From Cristatella mucedo (Eukaryota > Bryozoa > Phylactolaemata > Cristatellidae), in contig WPIO01000014.1 in assembly GCA_009760855.2 (NCBI GenBank), positions 2,278,501 through 2,342,500 on the forward strand: a DNA stretch of 64,000 nt, read 5' to 3'. Position 1 is the stretch's first letter; each line of letters opens with the position of its first letter. Both the position numbers and the translations under genes were made by a program. The notes below the pieces were generated by a model. It saw only the letters and a list, made by a program, of their open reading frames with translations. It did not search any database and was not told where the DNA came from. This document shows positions 48,840-60,971 of the stretch, piece by piece.

Positions 48840-49900
48840 TGGTTGAAATGAGACTAAGCAAAATGTTCTCGCAATTATCACGTATCACATTTAATTTATT
48901 GTGCTGATACGATGCTGCACCTTTTTTGCAACGCCATCTCGGACTCTCCCAGGCATGACGCTGGTCAAACGCTTGCAAACGGTGGCTTTTATACTGCTCT
49001 AGGTTTGTTGCAAGTAAACAAAAAGCGCATCGATAGTCGTGATACCGACGGCCAGCTGCAGTGACCGTTGCTCCACTTCATTCCACGAATGCTCGATTGG
49101 GTTAAGGTCAGGAGACTGACTTGGCCAGACCATAACCGGCACGATTGCCCCCCCCTGTAACCGAATTCTGATAAATTGTTAAAAAATACTTAACTTTGGC
49201 AATGGTGTGCTTAGCTGGAAAATATAGTTCGGTCCACGTGGTGCTATCTCACTTGGGAGTCCTACGTTTTGAAGAAAGGTCTAAATAGACGTCTTGGGTC
49301 ACGATGCCCGGTATGGGGCGGAGGGCTCAGATGTCATTTCTGCTGAAGCACTCCAATGCCATTACACTTTTTCCTCCAAATTTGAACGTCGGCTGCAGGC
49401 AATTGAGTGAATAGGTTTTGCTGGGTCGCTGACACACGTAGCCTTCTTTTGCAGTTCAGAAAGAGTGTGAATTTGAATGACACTCCATAAAACTCTGCCC
49501 CAATCATCAGCAGTACAGTGAATTCGAACCTTAGCCCACTGTAAACGACGTACCATTTTCTTTGCCGGCAGAAGAGGTTTTCTCCTTTCAGCTCGAGAAT
49601 GCAGACCAGTCAAGTCTAGTCTCCTTTTGATCGTGTCACTGCTAACTTGCTCTCCAAACGATGCACGCAGACTTTTAAGATGAGCCTTCGCCGAAGCAGA
49701 ACGGTCCTTTAATGCCTCCTACTTAATGATGGTGTTTTCCAGCCTACTTTAGCACAGAGCCGGCCGATCGTGTAGCATTTTCAGGGCTCCCGGTCTTCTA
49801 TATCTTCTTCTTTTGTAAGAAACCATACTCTTTTGAATCAATAAAGAAGCAGAACTGTGACCATACCGAGTTTTCAGCAGATTACAGTGCCATGATTTTA
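48840..49900 (-). mobile_element. Tc1/mariner transposase, frameshifted remnant
   Basis: In order on the minus strand: LKDRSASAKAHLKSLRASFG, TGLHSRAERRKPLLPAKK, LQWAKVRIHCTADDWGRVLW, and finally WPSQSPDLNPIEHSWNEVEQ. A base loss at LWS destroys the first catalytic Asp (SDE). This is a different sequence from the 40.7 kb element. ITRs not recognised. Confidence 0.85.
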
Positions 49901-50838
49901 CCCCTTACGAAGCTCGACAATTAGGTTAGCTTCGGCATGACTAGTGGGCTTTACCCAGCAACAAAGTAATTCTCAATGGGTTCTCTGTGCAGTTGCTGCT
50001 CATGCGCAGCCTCACGGTTCCAGCATGGACTGTTGAAGGGGTCGTTTCTCGAGGCTCTGTTCTGGCCAAAACAGCCATTCTAAAGGTGTTTAAAGGGTTT
50101 TTGGCTCATTTTTGGCACACTGTCCATAAGCTGACCAATATGATGGTGGCAATTCGTTGTTGGGCATCCAATCATTAGCAGACAGAACCTGCATCCCAGC
50201 TTTAGTCTAGTCGGGGGGGGGAGGGCTTAGAAAAATAGGGTAGTCAAGCATACCTGGAACGCCCAAATACTTTTGCGTTCGAGTGCATGTTGTGTGGGTT
50301 TGCTCGAATAAGCATTAGATTGTATGCACTGTCTATGCGTTTTGTATAATATGGACAATTGCATAAACAGAAAGGCTGACAGCAGAAACACGACACAGAT
50401 ATCCACAAGAGTGTGCACACATGTGCATGATCGTGCGCTGCCACATCAGAATCTTGCACTAGGCTAAGCCTGGTTGGGGTCAATGCACCCAGTCTCCAAT
50501 GTCTGTTGATACAGCATGCATGATCATTTGCACAGCACTCGAGGTGCTTGCACAACTAAAGGCTGCCTGTAAAAAACGGACAACACAGCACAGCACACCA
50601 GTACATGCGATTACAAATACAGGAGCCTCAAACATATAAGTGCCAACTCATGTGCCGACCTTCCGGAAATGCAATGCTTGTGCAGTTGCCTAAAACCAGC
50701 AGGATTGTCCACAGCTGTGACTCACTCACAGCGAGCATAGGGTCAGTCCTTACACACATCGAACGGCGTGTCAGGCGTAGCGTCCATGCAGGCCGAATGC
50801 ATCCACCAGATCATGGGAGAGATTCACGCTGAACCCAC
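49901..50838. other. No recognised feature
   Basis: Includes a short G run at 50212-50220. No exon assigned. Confidence 0.45.
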
Positions 50839-50998
50839 CCAGGACAGCGCCGAGCCGCGAGGGACAGCCCTTAACAGCAGGCCAGGCCACAGAACTAACG
50901 TCACCAGCTGCTCTCTCAGCATCACTTGCAAACCCTTGCTCGAGATGAAATGGCTCTTGGTACGACTCAGCTGATCCACTAATGTTGCCAGGGCGGCA
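50839..50998 (-). CDS. Candidate exon following 51051-51118, minus strand
   Basis: Acceptor GCTACTTGCAG is followed by one base that completes Cys. The open frame continues AALATLVDQLSRTKSHFISS, KGLQVMLREQLVTLVLWPG, LLLRAVPRGSALSW and a possible TGG|GTGGGT donor; if unspliced, a TGA follows five codons later. The amphipathic, coding-like composition and matching phase support it. No family recognised. Confidence 0.35.
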
Positions 50999-51050
50999 CT
51001 GCAAGTAGCCTATGCACATCGGGAGGCAGGTGCTTGTCCACTGCTACTAC

Positions 51051-51118
51051 CATTTTCGAACCCATTTGACCAACATATAGCACCACAAAAAGGGCATGAA
51101 GGCCAGGAAGACCTTCCA
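51051..51118 (-). CDS. Candidate exon, hydrophobic segment, minus strand
   Basis: Minus strand frame WKVFLAFMPFLWCYMLVK then WVRK ends at ATG|GTAGTA, leaving two bases of a codon. The upstream boundary is uncertain; the ATG at 51097 (MPFLWCYMLVKWVRK) is one possible start. The next candidate exon supplies the missing base and continues in frame. The product is unrecognised and probably membrane-anchored. Confidence 0.3.
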
Positions 51119-52134
51119 GCAATGACCGCGTGACGTGCGATGGAGGAAGCGCCTGCCCGACTGCTGGCTCCCCAGCCGGCTACACACTGGCAACACACGG
51201 CCAGAGCCACCAACTTCTGCTCGGCCACTAAGACACGCAGCCGCCTTGCAGGAGAATATCCAACAAGTACAGCCCGAAAATACGATACGGCTAATGAAAC
51301 AGCGACCGGCCAAAGCTGAAAACGTACCGTGCCTTATACCACGGACAGGCGAATTAATCCTATCCGACTTGACTCGCGATGGCTGGCCTCAAGTAATCCA
51401 TACTGGAGACCTGTAAAGCAGAACAGTCTAAACAGTCCAAGCAGCGGAGAACTGGCGCATGCTCAAGGAGGTCAAGCACAAGCGACTGACTCCAAGTAGG
51501 CCGCAGCGAATTTGCAAGAACCAGGTGGGGGATGGAACTCCCCTATTCGCTCGGCGAAACCGGATCACGACGAACGCTAAGAGGAAGACACGAGAGCCTT
51601 TGAAGTCTCCTTGAACAAGCGCACGCATCGAAAGTAAAACATTGAAACCAAGGCCCGAGAGACAGTAATTAGGCCGTCAGACAATGGGTCCAAGTCTAAA
51701 GCATCGACTCGGATGCAATGCAGCCACCGGAAGAGATACGGACGGGCGACCCACCGCAGAAGCGTCTAAACGCCACAACGCACGAGTAAGCAAGCCGCCC
51801 GATCGACACGCACGCGCGCCTCACTGTACCGGGCTAGAGGACTCGCAGCTCGGACGCACGACGATACCAAGGGGCGTACGCTAACGCGCATCCGGCGCGC
51901 TGTCCCTCCGCTAACCGCACCCGCTGGCGGAAACGCACGGTCGACTCGCTCGGGCGGTCGCGGAAAGATGGCGATCCCAGCCAGCATGCACGCCGCGGGT
52001 CGCCTTCAGGCCTTTGTGCGTGGAATAAACTGCTAATCTTTTCAGGATATTATACACTGCACTTGCTCAGCAGTCTAAAGGAGCCCAACTGCTCGGCTCG
52101 AGCCGATACAAACAACGGGCCCCCGCTGCTCTCG

Positions 52135-52142
52135 TGACGTCA
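52135..52142. promoter_or_regulatory. Palindromic cAMP-response-type element TGACGTCA
   Basis: Exact TGACGTCA in GC-rich sequence 144 bases upstream of the candidate plus-strand start codon. Full palindromic CREs are typical of core promoters bound by CREB/ATF proteins. The context supports a promoter here, but activity is inferred. Confidence 0.5.
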
Positions 52143-52285
52143 CGGTCGACGCCCGGTAGTGGACCGGCAGCCGCGGTTCGTCCCTGTTCGCTGCCGGCTG
52201 TTCGCGTTCCGGCTATGTCGTCAGCTGCCGCGGCTGCGTCGGCCAAGGTAGCCGTATCTTGACCGCGGAAAATCTGTTCGCGGCG

Positions 52286-52333
52286 ATGTACGAACCGATT
52301 GGCCCACCTCTGTTCGGGGAATCGACGAGAAGG
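52286..52333 (+). CDS. Candidate first coding exon of a plus-strand gene
   Basis: ATG in a GCGGCGATGT context encodes MYEPIGPPLFGESTRR and stops at an AGAAGG|GTGAGC donor, phase 0. It lies in GC-rich sequence 144 bases downstream of a TGACGTCA element. The next exon joins in frame. The product is not recognised. Confidence 0.5.
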
Positions 52334-52583
52334 GTGAGCGGCGTTCCTCTCCCCCACCACCCCGGTTGCACCCCACCCACCCAACGCGAGTGCCGCGGCA
52401 GCTGCCTCCCCCAGTCTTCAGCGTCGCCGCCGCGGTTCGCTTTGCAGTAAGCGTTCAGGTCGCCCTGCTCTCTCTCTCTCCCGTTGTTAAATTTCCCCCT
52501 ACTTTTTCAGTCCGTGGCGCGTTCTCGCGCGTGCGGCGGCGAGGAGCCGCGATTCTCACCGCTGCCGTGAACATTGCTTGCAG

Positions 52584-52634
52584 GATAGACTAATAAACGT
52601 GTGCGTCGGAGGCCTGACGGCGATATTCGTGCTG
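52584..52634 (+). CDS. Candidate second coding exon, membrane helix
   Basis: Bounded by CATTGCTTGCAG and CTG|GTAAGAG, both strong sites. The 51 bases are open in phase 0 as DRLINVCVGGLTAIFVL, a hydrophobic segment suitable for a membrane helix. Joined to the preceding exon it gives a 33-residue cytosolic-tail-plus-helix N-terminus. No later exon could be assigned with confidence before the end of the window. Confidence 0.5.
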
Positions 52635-53009
52635 GTAAGAGCACCTGCGCAATTCGCACTTCGGACGCTTCAGCGACGCCCGCTAGCCAATCAGGTCGTC
52701 GTCGTCGATCGAAGCGACGAACTTGGCCGCAACCACGAGCCTGGCGTCCAGCCTGTGCCTGTGCCGCCGTTTGGCTAGCTCCGGTCGTCGCCCGCAGCTC
52801 CGCCGCCGAAAGCTCCTCGAGCGGCGCGCGTGCGCGTGCGTGCGGCCCCCTCCTCGTCTTTTCCCCTCCCCCGTCAGCATCCTAGCGCTTTCCTGCACCA
52901 GCGCTTCATCTTCCTGTCCACAGCTTCCTCCTCCTCCTCCACCCCTTCCTCCCTGCCAGCTCTTCCGAATTGCCACCTCTTCATCCCCCCACCCACCCCC
53001 TTAAAACCC

Positions 53010-53238
53010 GCCCGCCCGCCCCCACTGTGTGCTGACACTGTGCATGCTGCCACTGACCACATTTGCATGCTGACCCTGTGCATGTCACCCCTAACCATGT
53101 TATTCATTTCGTTTGTTTTTCGAGCATGATTTTACTTACCATTCAATTGCATTTCCCTTTGCAGCAAATGTAAAGCGCCTAGAGAGAGATTGAGTTCTCT
53201 GAGGGCGCTTTATCAAGTGAATTATTATTATTATTATT
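53010..53238 (+). mobile_element. LINE-A tail
   Basis: 3' UTR from GTGTGCTGACACTGTGCATG through GCAAATGTAAAGCGCCTAG, hairpin, CTTTATCAAGTG and (ATT)n. No ORF portion. Confidence 0.9.
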
Positions 53239-54943
53239 GTCGAGGCCTCGAACCCCACCCTCCAGCCCGAGCTTGTCGGATGTGTGAGCTTGCGTTCGAG
53301 CCACCGGCACAGCTGCAGTTGACTTTTTTTTATAGCGGTTTTGCTTGCCGGCCTGCATTTGATTTCAGCTCGGCTCCCTGTGCAAATCGTTCGAGCTGGC
53401 TTGGTGCAGGTGCCCAGAAGAGAATCCCAGCTTGTCGGTGCTTGATCAGCTCTGCTGCTTGTGAGGCCATTCGCTGTTTCTCCGTTGGCCATGCTCAGTG
53501 CTCTGCACTAAGATTCTGCTAGAAATGAAAGTGGCACACCACCGGGTTCTGTGGCGGTATGGAGGGTGCTGCAGCAATGGGACCCGAGGGCTTCGTATAG
53601 CTGGCCGGGCAGGCCGGGCAAAGCGTTTACTCGGGTTGACTATTGGTGATGCAAGCCGCGCAGCGGATTGACCCTCTAGTCGTCGGGGACGCCGAGGTTT
53701 TTACGACTCGAATCCTAAGGAAGCAGAGCTTCGTGTTTTGTATTTTTTAAACGTGCTGCATGCTGTAGTAGATTCCTCTGTGCCGTTTTGTGAACTGCTG
53801 CTTCATGGCTGCGTTTGTTCCCATCGCTGGTGGCGGGAGTGCTTATGACAGCCTGCTGCTACCAGGTGATATGCCTTCTCGAGACAGCTGCCCGAGAAGG
53901 TGAAGGCTGTTCTGCCAGCCCTCAGCACCTCACAGGCAACTTTCAGACTTAGCCTGAAGGCTGTGCTTACTTGCTCACTGTTTGGCTAGTAGTACACATT
54001 GCTTGCATTAGCTTAATCCAGCCACAAGGTGCTTAGAGGTAGGCCTGTTACAAAGCCTATTGCACGCGACGCAAAACCTGGCACTAGTGCTGAATGTTGT
54101 CATTGAGAGAACACTTTCGTCACTACGAGTAACTTTGTTTCTGGCCTGCTGTTCGGGCCATTGATGCTCCTTCCTAGCAGGTCCTCGGCTGCAGAACCGG
54201 TTCCACAAATATTGCAGAGATGATCCTAATATTAGGCCTTTTTATAGCACCCGAAGAGAACTGAATCTCTATGCATGCACTTTGCGACTCGCTGCAAGAG
54301 AAGAGTCAATACCCATGGAGTTAGTGACATGCATGGTATCAGGCATGCCAAAGCAAGCAAGCATCATACTTGGGAGGCCGGCATGCCAAAGCAAACAGGA
54401 AGACACTCATGGTCACCGGTTAGTAATACCTCTGCTGCTAGTAGCATGCACTGACTCATGCACAGGCATGCACACAAAGCCCAACAATGGAACAGAAAAC
54501 CGGACGCGGGAATAAGAAAGACAAGTTCACTGGAATGGAAAGAAAGCTGACCCGGAGCACACGGAGCAGAGACATGAAGGATGCAAGGTCATTCCTGGTA
54601 CTGACTGCACCAGGAAGTGAGTTCCAGACTTTTCGTGCATGCTAGCTCAAGGCACAATCATTGAAAGATTTTAATTAAAAGGGAAAGTAAAAAAATTGTC
54701 CAAATTTTAAAGTGTTTAGGCTTTAGCCTTTTGAAAGATGAGAGGGATAGCACAATGACTGGAGGCTAAGGAGGATCAAGGGTGGTGCAAGACCTCTCTG
54801 GAGGAGTGAGGTGGACAGATAGGTAAGCTGGTGTCAGTAAGGGAAGTAGCCTGTAAGCCGAACTCCTGACTTGGCTATTGCTGCAAAGCCACATGCCTCG
54901 GTTCCTGCCCTTTTGCTGTTTTTAATGAGTAAAGCAATGCTTA
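53239..54943. other. No recognised gene; a SINE-1-like tail
   Basis: A minus-strand fragment of the SINE-1/LINE-A tail at about 54236-54290 (ATAGCACCCGAAGAGAACTG). No exon found for the plus-strand gene. Confidence 0.5.
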
Positions 54944-55480
54944 ATAATAATAATAATGTACTTGATAAAGCGCCCTCAGAGAACTTAATCTCTTTCTAGG
55001 CGCTTTACATTTGCTGCAAAGGGAAATGCAATTAAATGGTAAGTAAAATCATGCTTGAAAAACAAACAAAATGAATAACATGGTTAGGGGTGACATGCAC
55101 AGGGTCAGCATGCCAATGTGGTTAGTGACAGCATGCACAGTGTCAGCTCGCATACGCACGTGAAGGACGAATAACAGGGACCCACAAAATGCTGTCCTAA
55201 ATAGGTTGTTTTTAAGTTCCTTTTAAATGTGGTCAGGTCAGGGGATGTTCTGATGCAGGTCGGGAGGGAGTTCCAAGCTTTGGGAGCATACGAACTAAAT
55301 GCACGGTCTCCAAAGGATTTGAGGTTTGTACGAGGTATTTGTAGACTGTTGGATTCCGAAAAGCGGGTGGTACGATTCTTGGCCTGATGGGGTAGTATAT
55401 CTGAGAGATAGGCTGGAGCCATAGAATAAAGGGACCTAAAAGTGAGTGACAAAAACCTTGAAGTCAATCCGTTGCTTGAC
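54944..55480 (-). mobile_element. LINE-A 3' fragment
   Basis: Minus strand encodes LSLTFRSLYSMAPAYLSDIL and NLKSFGDRAFSSYAPKAWNS, then the 3' UTR, hairpin and (ATT)n. Very similar to the 21.0 kb copy. Confidence 0.92.
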
Positions 55481-55814
55481 TGCTTCGGCCCCTAGCTTGT
55501 CGACCCCTTTTGTCTGCCTCTTTCACTCATCTGATCGTAGCGAATTACATTTTCCCTGAAATGTGTTTCCGTTTCAACATCCGATAATACATGCACGTCG
55601 AGAAACCTGGCCTCTTGATGTTGGTGCTGTCCGTAGCAAACTGCCATCATCTGCTCTGCTGCTTGACTCGCCTACCGACCTTGCCTCATTGATGCAACTA
55701 TAACACGCAGATAGACAACGTCGTAGATGGATTTGCACCTCTGACTAAATGACAGGTCTGTCACCATCCAAATGCCTTTTAGTATATGGCTGACATAAAA
55801 AAAGCAGAGAATAA

Positions 55815-56010
55815 TGATAATAATAATAATAATAACACTTTATAAAGCACCCTCAGAGAACTCAAATATTTTTCTAGGCGCTTTATATTTGCTGCAAAGG
55901 AAATGCGATCGAATGATTAGTATTAGTATGATTAGAATGATTAGCATGCTCAATAAACAACTAGAATAACATGGTTAGGGGTGACCTGCACAGGGTCAGC
56001 ATGCAGCATG
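55815..56010 (-). mobile_element. LINE-A tail
   Basis: (ATT)n, hairpin GCACCCTCAGAGAACTCAAA and 3' UTR on the minus strand. Truncated. Confidence 0.85.
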
Positions 56011-56199
56011 ATACCAAACTGATACTAGGCTGGAAATGGCCATGCAAAAGTCCGGACTCACGGTCCATGCACAGCATTTGAGGATTATTGTAGGTCATAT
56101 TAATCCATTTTTAGCTACGGCTAAGTCCAAATTTTCTAGAGAGACATTTGAGTCACAACAATAGCCCAAAGTGGTTAATATCCACCAGCAAACGTCTTC

Positions 56200-58165
56200 T
56201 TAAACGCTAACGAGAATACTGCCCACTGATCACAATGGTGACTTAGCTTCTCCAAATTCTTTGATGCATAAGTAGAAAGGATTAGGGACCATCTCACTAC
56301 TGTCTCAACTTGACTACAACCCTATATCGTGTCTCCTTCATGCCCGGCTCCATTAAACTCAAATTGTGCTTCCCAGGCTAAGAAGATCACTAGTCTTCTC
56401 GACCCTTCCAAACAGTTCTCCTTATGAGATGCACAGACCTGCAGCTGCTTATCATAACAAATATTGTAAACTTGCACCTGGTTACTAGCACTGTCCCTGA
56501 CCCTCTGAAAACATCGAAGTTAGGCCACTCATTAAAAAGCTTCCCCAAGATGATGAGAACCTAAGTAACTTTAGTCCAGTTTTTCTTTTGCCATTCTAAT
56601 CTAAGGCACTTAAACGAGTGGTGGCCCAGCAGCCAATTGATTTCGGCAATTCATCAGATCTTGCTAGCAAGTTTCAATCAGGATTTAGAGCTAAACATAC
56701 CTCAGAAACTGCCCTGGTGCAGTTTCACAATGGCCTTCTGATGAATCATGCTAAACAGGGTAGGGCCTCTCTGTAGTTCTCCTAGATCCCTCTGCATTAT
56801 TCGATACCGGTATCTACCAGTTCATTTTGGAGTGCCTCTCCACAGGCTTAGGTATCACTGGCACAGTGCTGAGCTGTCTTACGTACTACCTCAGTGAGTG
56901 GTGTGTCAATATCGATATAAATAGCTCTTGGTTATCCGGGAAGGGCTCAAAGTATGGGGTACTTCATGAATTAGTCTCAGGCCCCCTTCTTTGGACTACC
57001 TATACTCTCCCTCCGGCCGATCTCATTGCTAGAGACAATCTTGGCTTTCATTATTATGCTGATGGCACTCTGCTCCACCTGTTCTTCGACCTTCGAAGCC
57101 TTGCTCCTCATCTTACTCACTTAATTCCCTTGCTGCCTGAATCGATAACATCCGAGTTTATATGGCTACCAAGCTCATGAAGATTAACGATGATAAAACC
57201 AATCTAGTAGTTATGGGCTAGCCAAAGGTTGGGCAACCTCACCCTTAAGATTGGTTTTTATCTTGAATCATTCTAGTGACATCTGTCCTTAATCTGGGTT
57301 CACTGTTCCAAAAGGATTTGTCGTTAGTTGAGTACTTTCCGTCCACTTTCAATCGGCCTTCTTTTAGCCGTGCAATATGCCTGAATTCGGGTCTGTTTAG
57401 ACTAAAGAGTACGACAGCTAAATTACTTCACGAATTTGGGATATTGCATTTAGGTTAAAGTAACTCACTGTGTTTAGGACTTCCGGTCTGTGCCCAAAAT
57501 CGTGCACAACTGGTTCAAACTCGGCAGCTTGTCTGGTCTGTCGTCAACAGCGTAGCTGTCACGTCACTCCACTTCTGCCTTATCGATACTGGCTCCCTAT
57601 CAAGCATCTTATCGACTTTAAGTCCTCTCTGTGTCCTGCTGGTCGTGTCACTCTACCTTGCACTAGCCTACCTCTCCGACCTACGTGCTCCTCTGTGCTC
57701 TCACACCACCTGCTCAGCAGCTTCTATTCGTCTTGCTGTTCTTCACAATCAGTTGAAATGTTTAGCTGATCCGGCCTTAATTTTGTTAGCACCGAAAGCC
57801 CGGAGCTTGCTTCCAGCTTATGTCACCACCTGCGTTGACTTAGTATCGTTTAAGCCTCAGCTAAAGCTGCATTTGTTCCGCTCACCTGTCACTGCGCCCA
57901 CGGTGGACTGGTCTTTTTTCTCCTGTTTGCTTTGCATGCTGATGTGTGCATGATTGCATGCATGTTACTAACTAGGGATTCTGCTAACCATCGGCCCTGA
58001 GTGTCTTCTCGTGTACCTTTGCATGCTTGTCTAATCATGATGCTTAGCTTGTTGTCGTGAACTTTCGTTTATTGATTGTCTTGAAGAGAGTTGTAAAGTG
58101 CCTGCTCGAATATTTGGTTCTCTTAGGGTGCTATACAAACGAGTAATTATTATTGTTATTGTTAC
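56200..58165 (+). mobile_element. LINE with RT domain, L2/CR1-like, dead
   Basis: Order on the plus strand: a pre-RT region with VPDPLKTSK, FQSGFRAKHTSETALVQFHN, LGITGTVLSCLTYYLSEW, GPLLWTTYTL, then HYYADGTLLH where the catalytic YADD has become YADG. A C-terminal region (ACLVCRQQRSCHVTPLLP) and a tail ending GGTGCTATACAAACGAG and ATT units follow. Several stops and shifts. Related to LINE-A but clearly diverged. Confidence 0.85.
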
Positions 58166-58984
58166 GACCTCCTTAACTTTCATTTCTGCATTACCTACAA
58201 GCACACAATTATGCTGCAGCATCTTTTCAGTTTGACAGAGTAAATGTTGAGAAAATACTGAAAACATGTGTCCAACAATCGAGTATTTGTTTAGGGTACC
58301 TTTCAAAAGGCATACATGTTTAGAAATGGGATCTAAAGTTTTGAAGATTCTACATAAATGGAAAAATGATTTTGCAAACCATGTCTAACCCTAAATTAAA
58401 TCGGAAGCAACATATCTACAAATTAACAATTTGCCGATCTCAGCATCATATCTGGTATGAGTCCTAACTGGTTGAACCTTGGTACGTCGAGGTACATGTT
58501 TGCAACTTGTTGAGGTGCGTCCTTGTGGCTTTTAAAGGTTTCATTTAAAATGTAGCTTTGTGCTTTGTAAAATCTATAGCTCGGCCATTACTTCATAGAT
58601 CAACGTGAAATTTGAAATGCGAGTTCAGCTTTGCTAGAAATTGCTGCAATAGTATATTTCCGAATTCGGTTGAATAAGTATTGCTACACATATATGTATC
58701 TCATCAGACGTCCTAGGACTGTATTTTTGTCAATCACGGACATGTATTAGTTTTTATTATTTATTGTTATTTATGTATTGGATATGTATAAACGACACGT
58801 ATTCTGTATATTATTAGCAATGTGCGGAAAGGAAACTCTTTCTCTGTCTGTCTGTGTCTGTCTCTGTCTCACTGCATCTGATGTCAGTTCGTTTGGGCTA
58901 TGTTGCTGCAGAAAGCTGGTGGGCTGTTGCTTGTAGCACGGTTTGGTCAGCTGTTTAAATTTTGAATGTTTCATTTAGGCGACT
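58166..58984. other. No recognised feature
   Basis: AT-rich. A short CTGT-rich tract lies near 58845-58870. Confidence 0.5.
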
Positions 58985-59705
58985 GCCTCCACAGCTAGCC
59001 ATCATGTCCGATCCCAATTTAAGATTAGGGACTATCACGATGACTTGCAAAAAGTATTTGGCTAGCTCCCTGGTTCTGTCTCGGCTAGGTTATTGCAATT
59101 CTATGCTGGCTGGGCTACCGAAAAATATCATTAGGCCACTGCAGCTGGTGATGAATATGGCTGCAAGGCTAGTTAACAAATCTCAAGAGGTTCAGCCATG
59201 TATCTCCTTTGCTGAATGAGTTACGGTGACTTCTGTGGTTGATCAATGGATGCAGAGTCAAGTTCTTAGCTGAAGCACAGGGCCGCCCACGGCTTGGCTC
59301 CTTCATGCCTAGCTGAGCTGCTGCAGTAGTTTCAGCCACTCGGTGCCCTCAGGTCCTTGATGGACAAAAATATTAACTGCTCCATTCTCACGTTTAAAGA
59401 CGGTTGGCGACCGAAGCTTTTGCCCTGCAGATCCTAGACTGTGGAGCTCAATTCCTCAATTCTTGTGCAACGATACCTCAATTCTTATGCAACGATACCT
59501 TATATTCTGCTGCCAACTGTGGCACATCCTTTCCAGCCGTCCTGAGCTGCCCTCCTGACTGAGCTGTGCTTCTTGCTTCTTCTGTGTTTCGTGAGATGAA
59601 GTCTGTTGGCCACTCCGTGCGTACCGAAAGCCGCTATGTTTTGAGTACTCTCTAGAAAATTCTCAGTGTATCTTTGTGGAGTTAAAAAACAAGAGATACA
59701 TTACA
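58985..59705 (+). mobile_element. LINE-B 3' end
   Basis: Encodes YLASSLVLSRLGYCNSMLAG and LQLVMNMAARLVNKS, then the decayed region with AAGACGGTTGGCGACCGAAG, ending TGTGGAGTTA and TACATT units. It has the longest LINE-B coding portion in the window. Confidence 0.85.
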
Positions 59706-59805
59706 TGGTGCCCCCTAGCTTGATGGCCGTTATATTGGCCGGCAGACGGCCTTGGGCAAGCCCAGTCGACTGCTGTTGTAAGGCTCCATGTGCCTGATTG
59801 ACTTT

Positions 59806-59884
59806 AATAATAATAATAATAATAATAATAATGCACTTGATAAAGTGCCCTCAGAGAACTTAATCTCTTTCTAGGCGCTTTACA
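59806..59884 (-). mobile_element. LINE-A tail scrap
   Basis: (ATT)n, GCACTTGATAAAGTGCCCTC and TAATCTCTTTCTAGGCGCTT. It abuts a plus-oriented LINE fragment. Confidence 0.85.
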
Positions 59885-60290
59885 TGACTTTATCGTTCTA
59901 CCCCTCACTATTAGCTTGCTCTATTCTCTTGCTTCAGAATATCTATCCGAAATGCTTCTTACTCAGGCCTTGCATATTACAACTCACTCTTCCGACTTAA
60001 GTCGTTTAGCTGCGCCTCTAGCCAAGCTCAAATCCTTCGGAGACCGTGCCTTTAGTTAGTGTGCTCGAAAATTGCCCAGAACTCACTCCCATCTTTGATC
60101 GAGACATTCCCCGATTTAACGACATTTAAAAAGTAGCTAAAAACCCACCCATACCTCACAGCATTTGCTCAGTCTGCGTAAGTTGTTCTGTGTGTGTGTT
60201 TTTACATGCCGATGGTGAGAGTGGTATTGCTAAACAATTGACATGCTACCTTGCCAGCGTATGTAAAATGCCCAAAAGTAAAGACTAGCT
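59885..60290 (+). mobile_element. LINE-A-related fragment
   Basis: Contains AAATCCTTCGGAGACCGTGC and CATTTAAAAAGTAGCTAAAA, matching the KSFGDRAF and TTFKKNLK regions of LINE-A. Confidence 0.7.
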
Positions 60291-60405
60291 GATATTGCAC
60301 TCTTATTTTTATAGCGGCAGGAGAGCTTTAATGGCTGTCACTACTGCTTGCAGGGGGCAGTAAGGGATCGCCTGCTGCAGGACTCGAACCCACGACCTGG
60401 TTTGT
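60280..60405 (-). mobile_element. SINE-2 copy
   Basis: CTAGCTGATATTGCACTC start, CCTGCTGCAGGACTCGAACC (B box, minus) and CCACGACCTGG. Slightly rearranged tail. Confidence 0.7.
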
Positions 60406-60759
60406 AATATCCAAGCACCCCACCTAAGACTTAAAGGACGAGCTTCAGTTCTCGTAGGGTGCTATACAGATCCCTTATTTTACCTTCTTAGTCAGGTGGG
60501 TGGTTTGAGCACGCAAACGTTATCCAAGCTTAGGCAGGACACAATAGGTGGTGAATTATTCATTCCTCAAGATTACTAGAGGAGTGTGCTACCAGGCCTA
60601 AACCCCTCGGGCATTATCTCCATAGCCCGGCTGCTACATGCCGTGGTAACCCGTGTTTCTAGGTGCCAAAGACGATTGTCGGTGCTTAAAAAAGAAAAAA
60701 GAGGCCAAACAAGAGCTATACCTACCTTAGGCTCGTGCATAGTGCCCAATGGTCGAAGC

Positions 60760-60971
60760 GGTCTCAAAGTCTGTCAGCGAAGATTAAACGTGAAGTAGAA
60801 GATCCAGCGGAGCAGGGGGGCAGAGCTCGAGCTGTCCCAGATTGCCAACTGTTTTCAGTGTGCTTTGACAACGTGCATTCCGGCATACAAATCCTCTCCC
60901 CCCCGAAAGAAGATCTTGCACAGGTTTTGGACTTTCTGAGCAGATGTCAGCATTTCTTTTCCTTCCGGTAG
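60760..60971 (+). other. Unassigned coding-like open frame
   Basis: Plus strand reads SLSAKIKREVEDPAEQGG, VPDCQLFSVCFDNVHSG and KEDLAQVLDFLSRCQHFF, then FR and a TAG inside CCG|GTAGGC, which could be a donor. IKREVED resembles a SUMO acceptor motif. No clean acceptor was identified. It may be an exon of the plus-strand gene starting at 52.3 kb, or unrelated. Confidence 0.25.

Larger units (their letters stand above)
50750..53000. promoter_or_regulatory. GC/CpG-rich interval, probable divergent promoter
   Basis: CpG-dense sequence, strongest from about 51,700 to 52,850, unlike the AT-rich surroundings. Candidate exons leave it in both directions (minus at 50.8-51.1 kb, plus at 52.3-52.6 kb). 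It might also hold the missing 5' exon of Tao. Edges are approximate. Confidence 0.45.
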
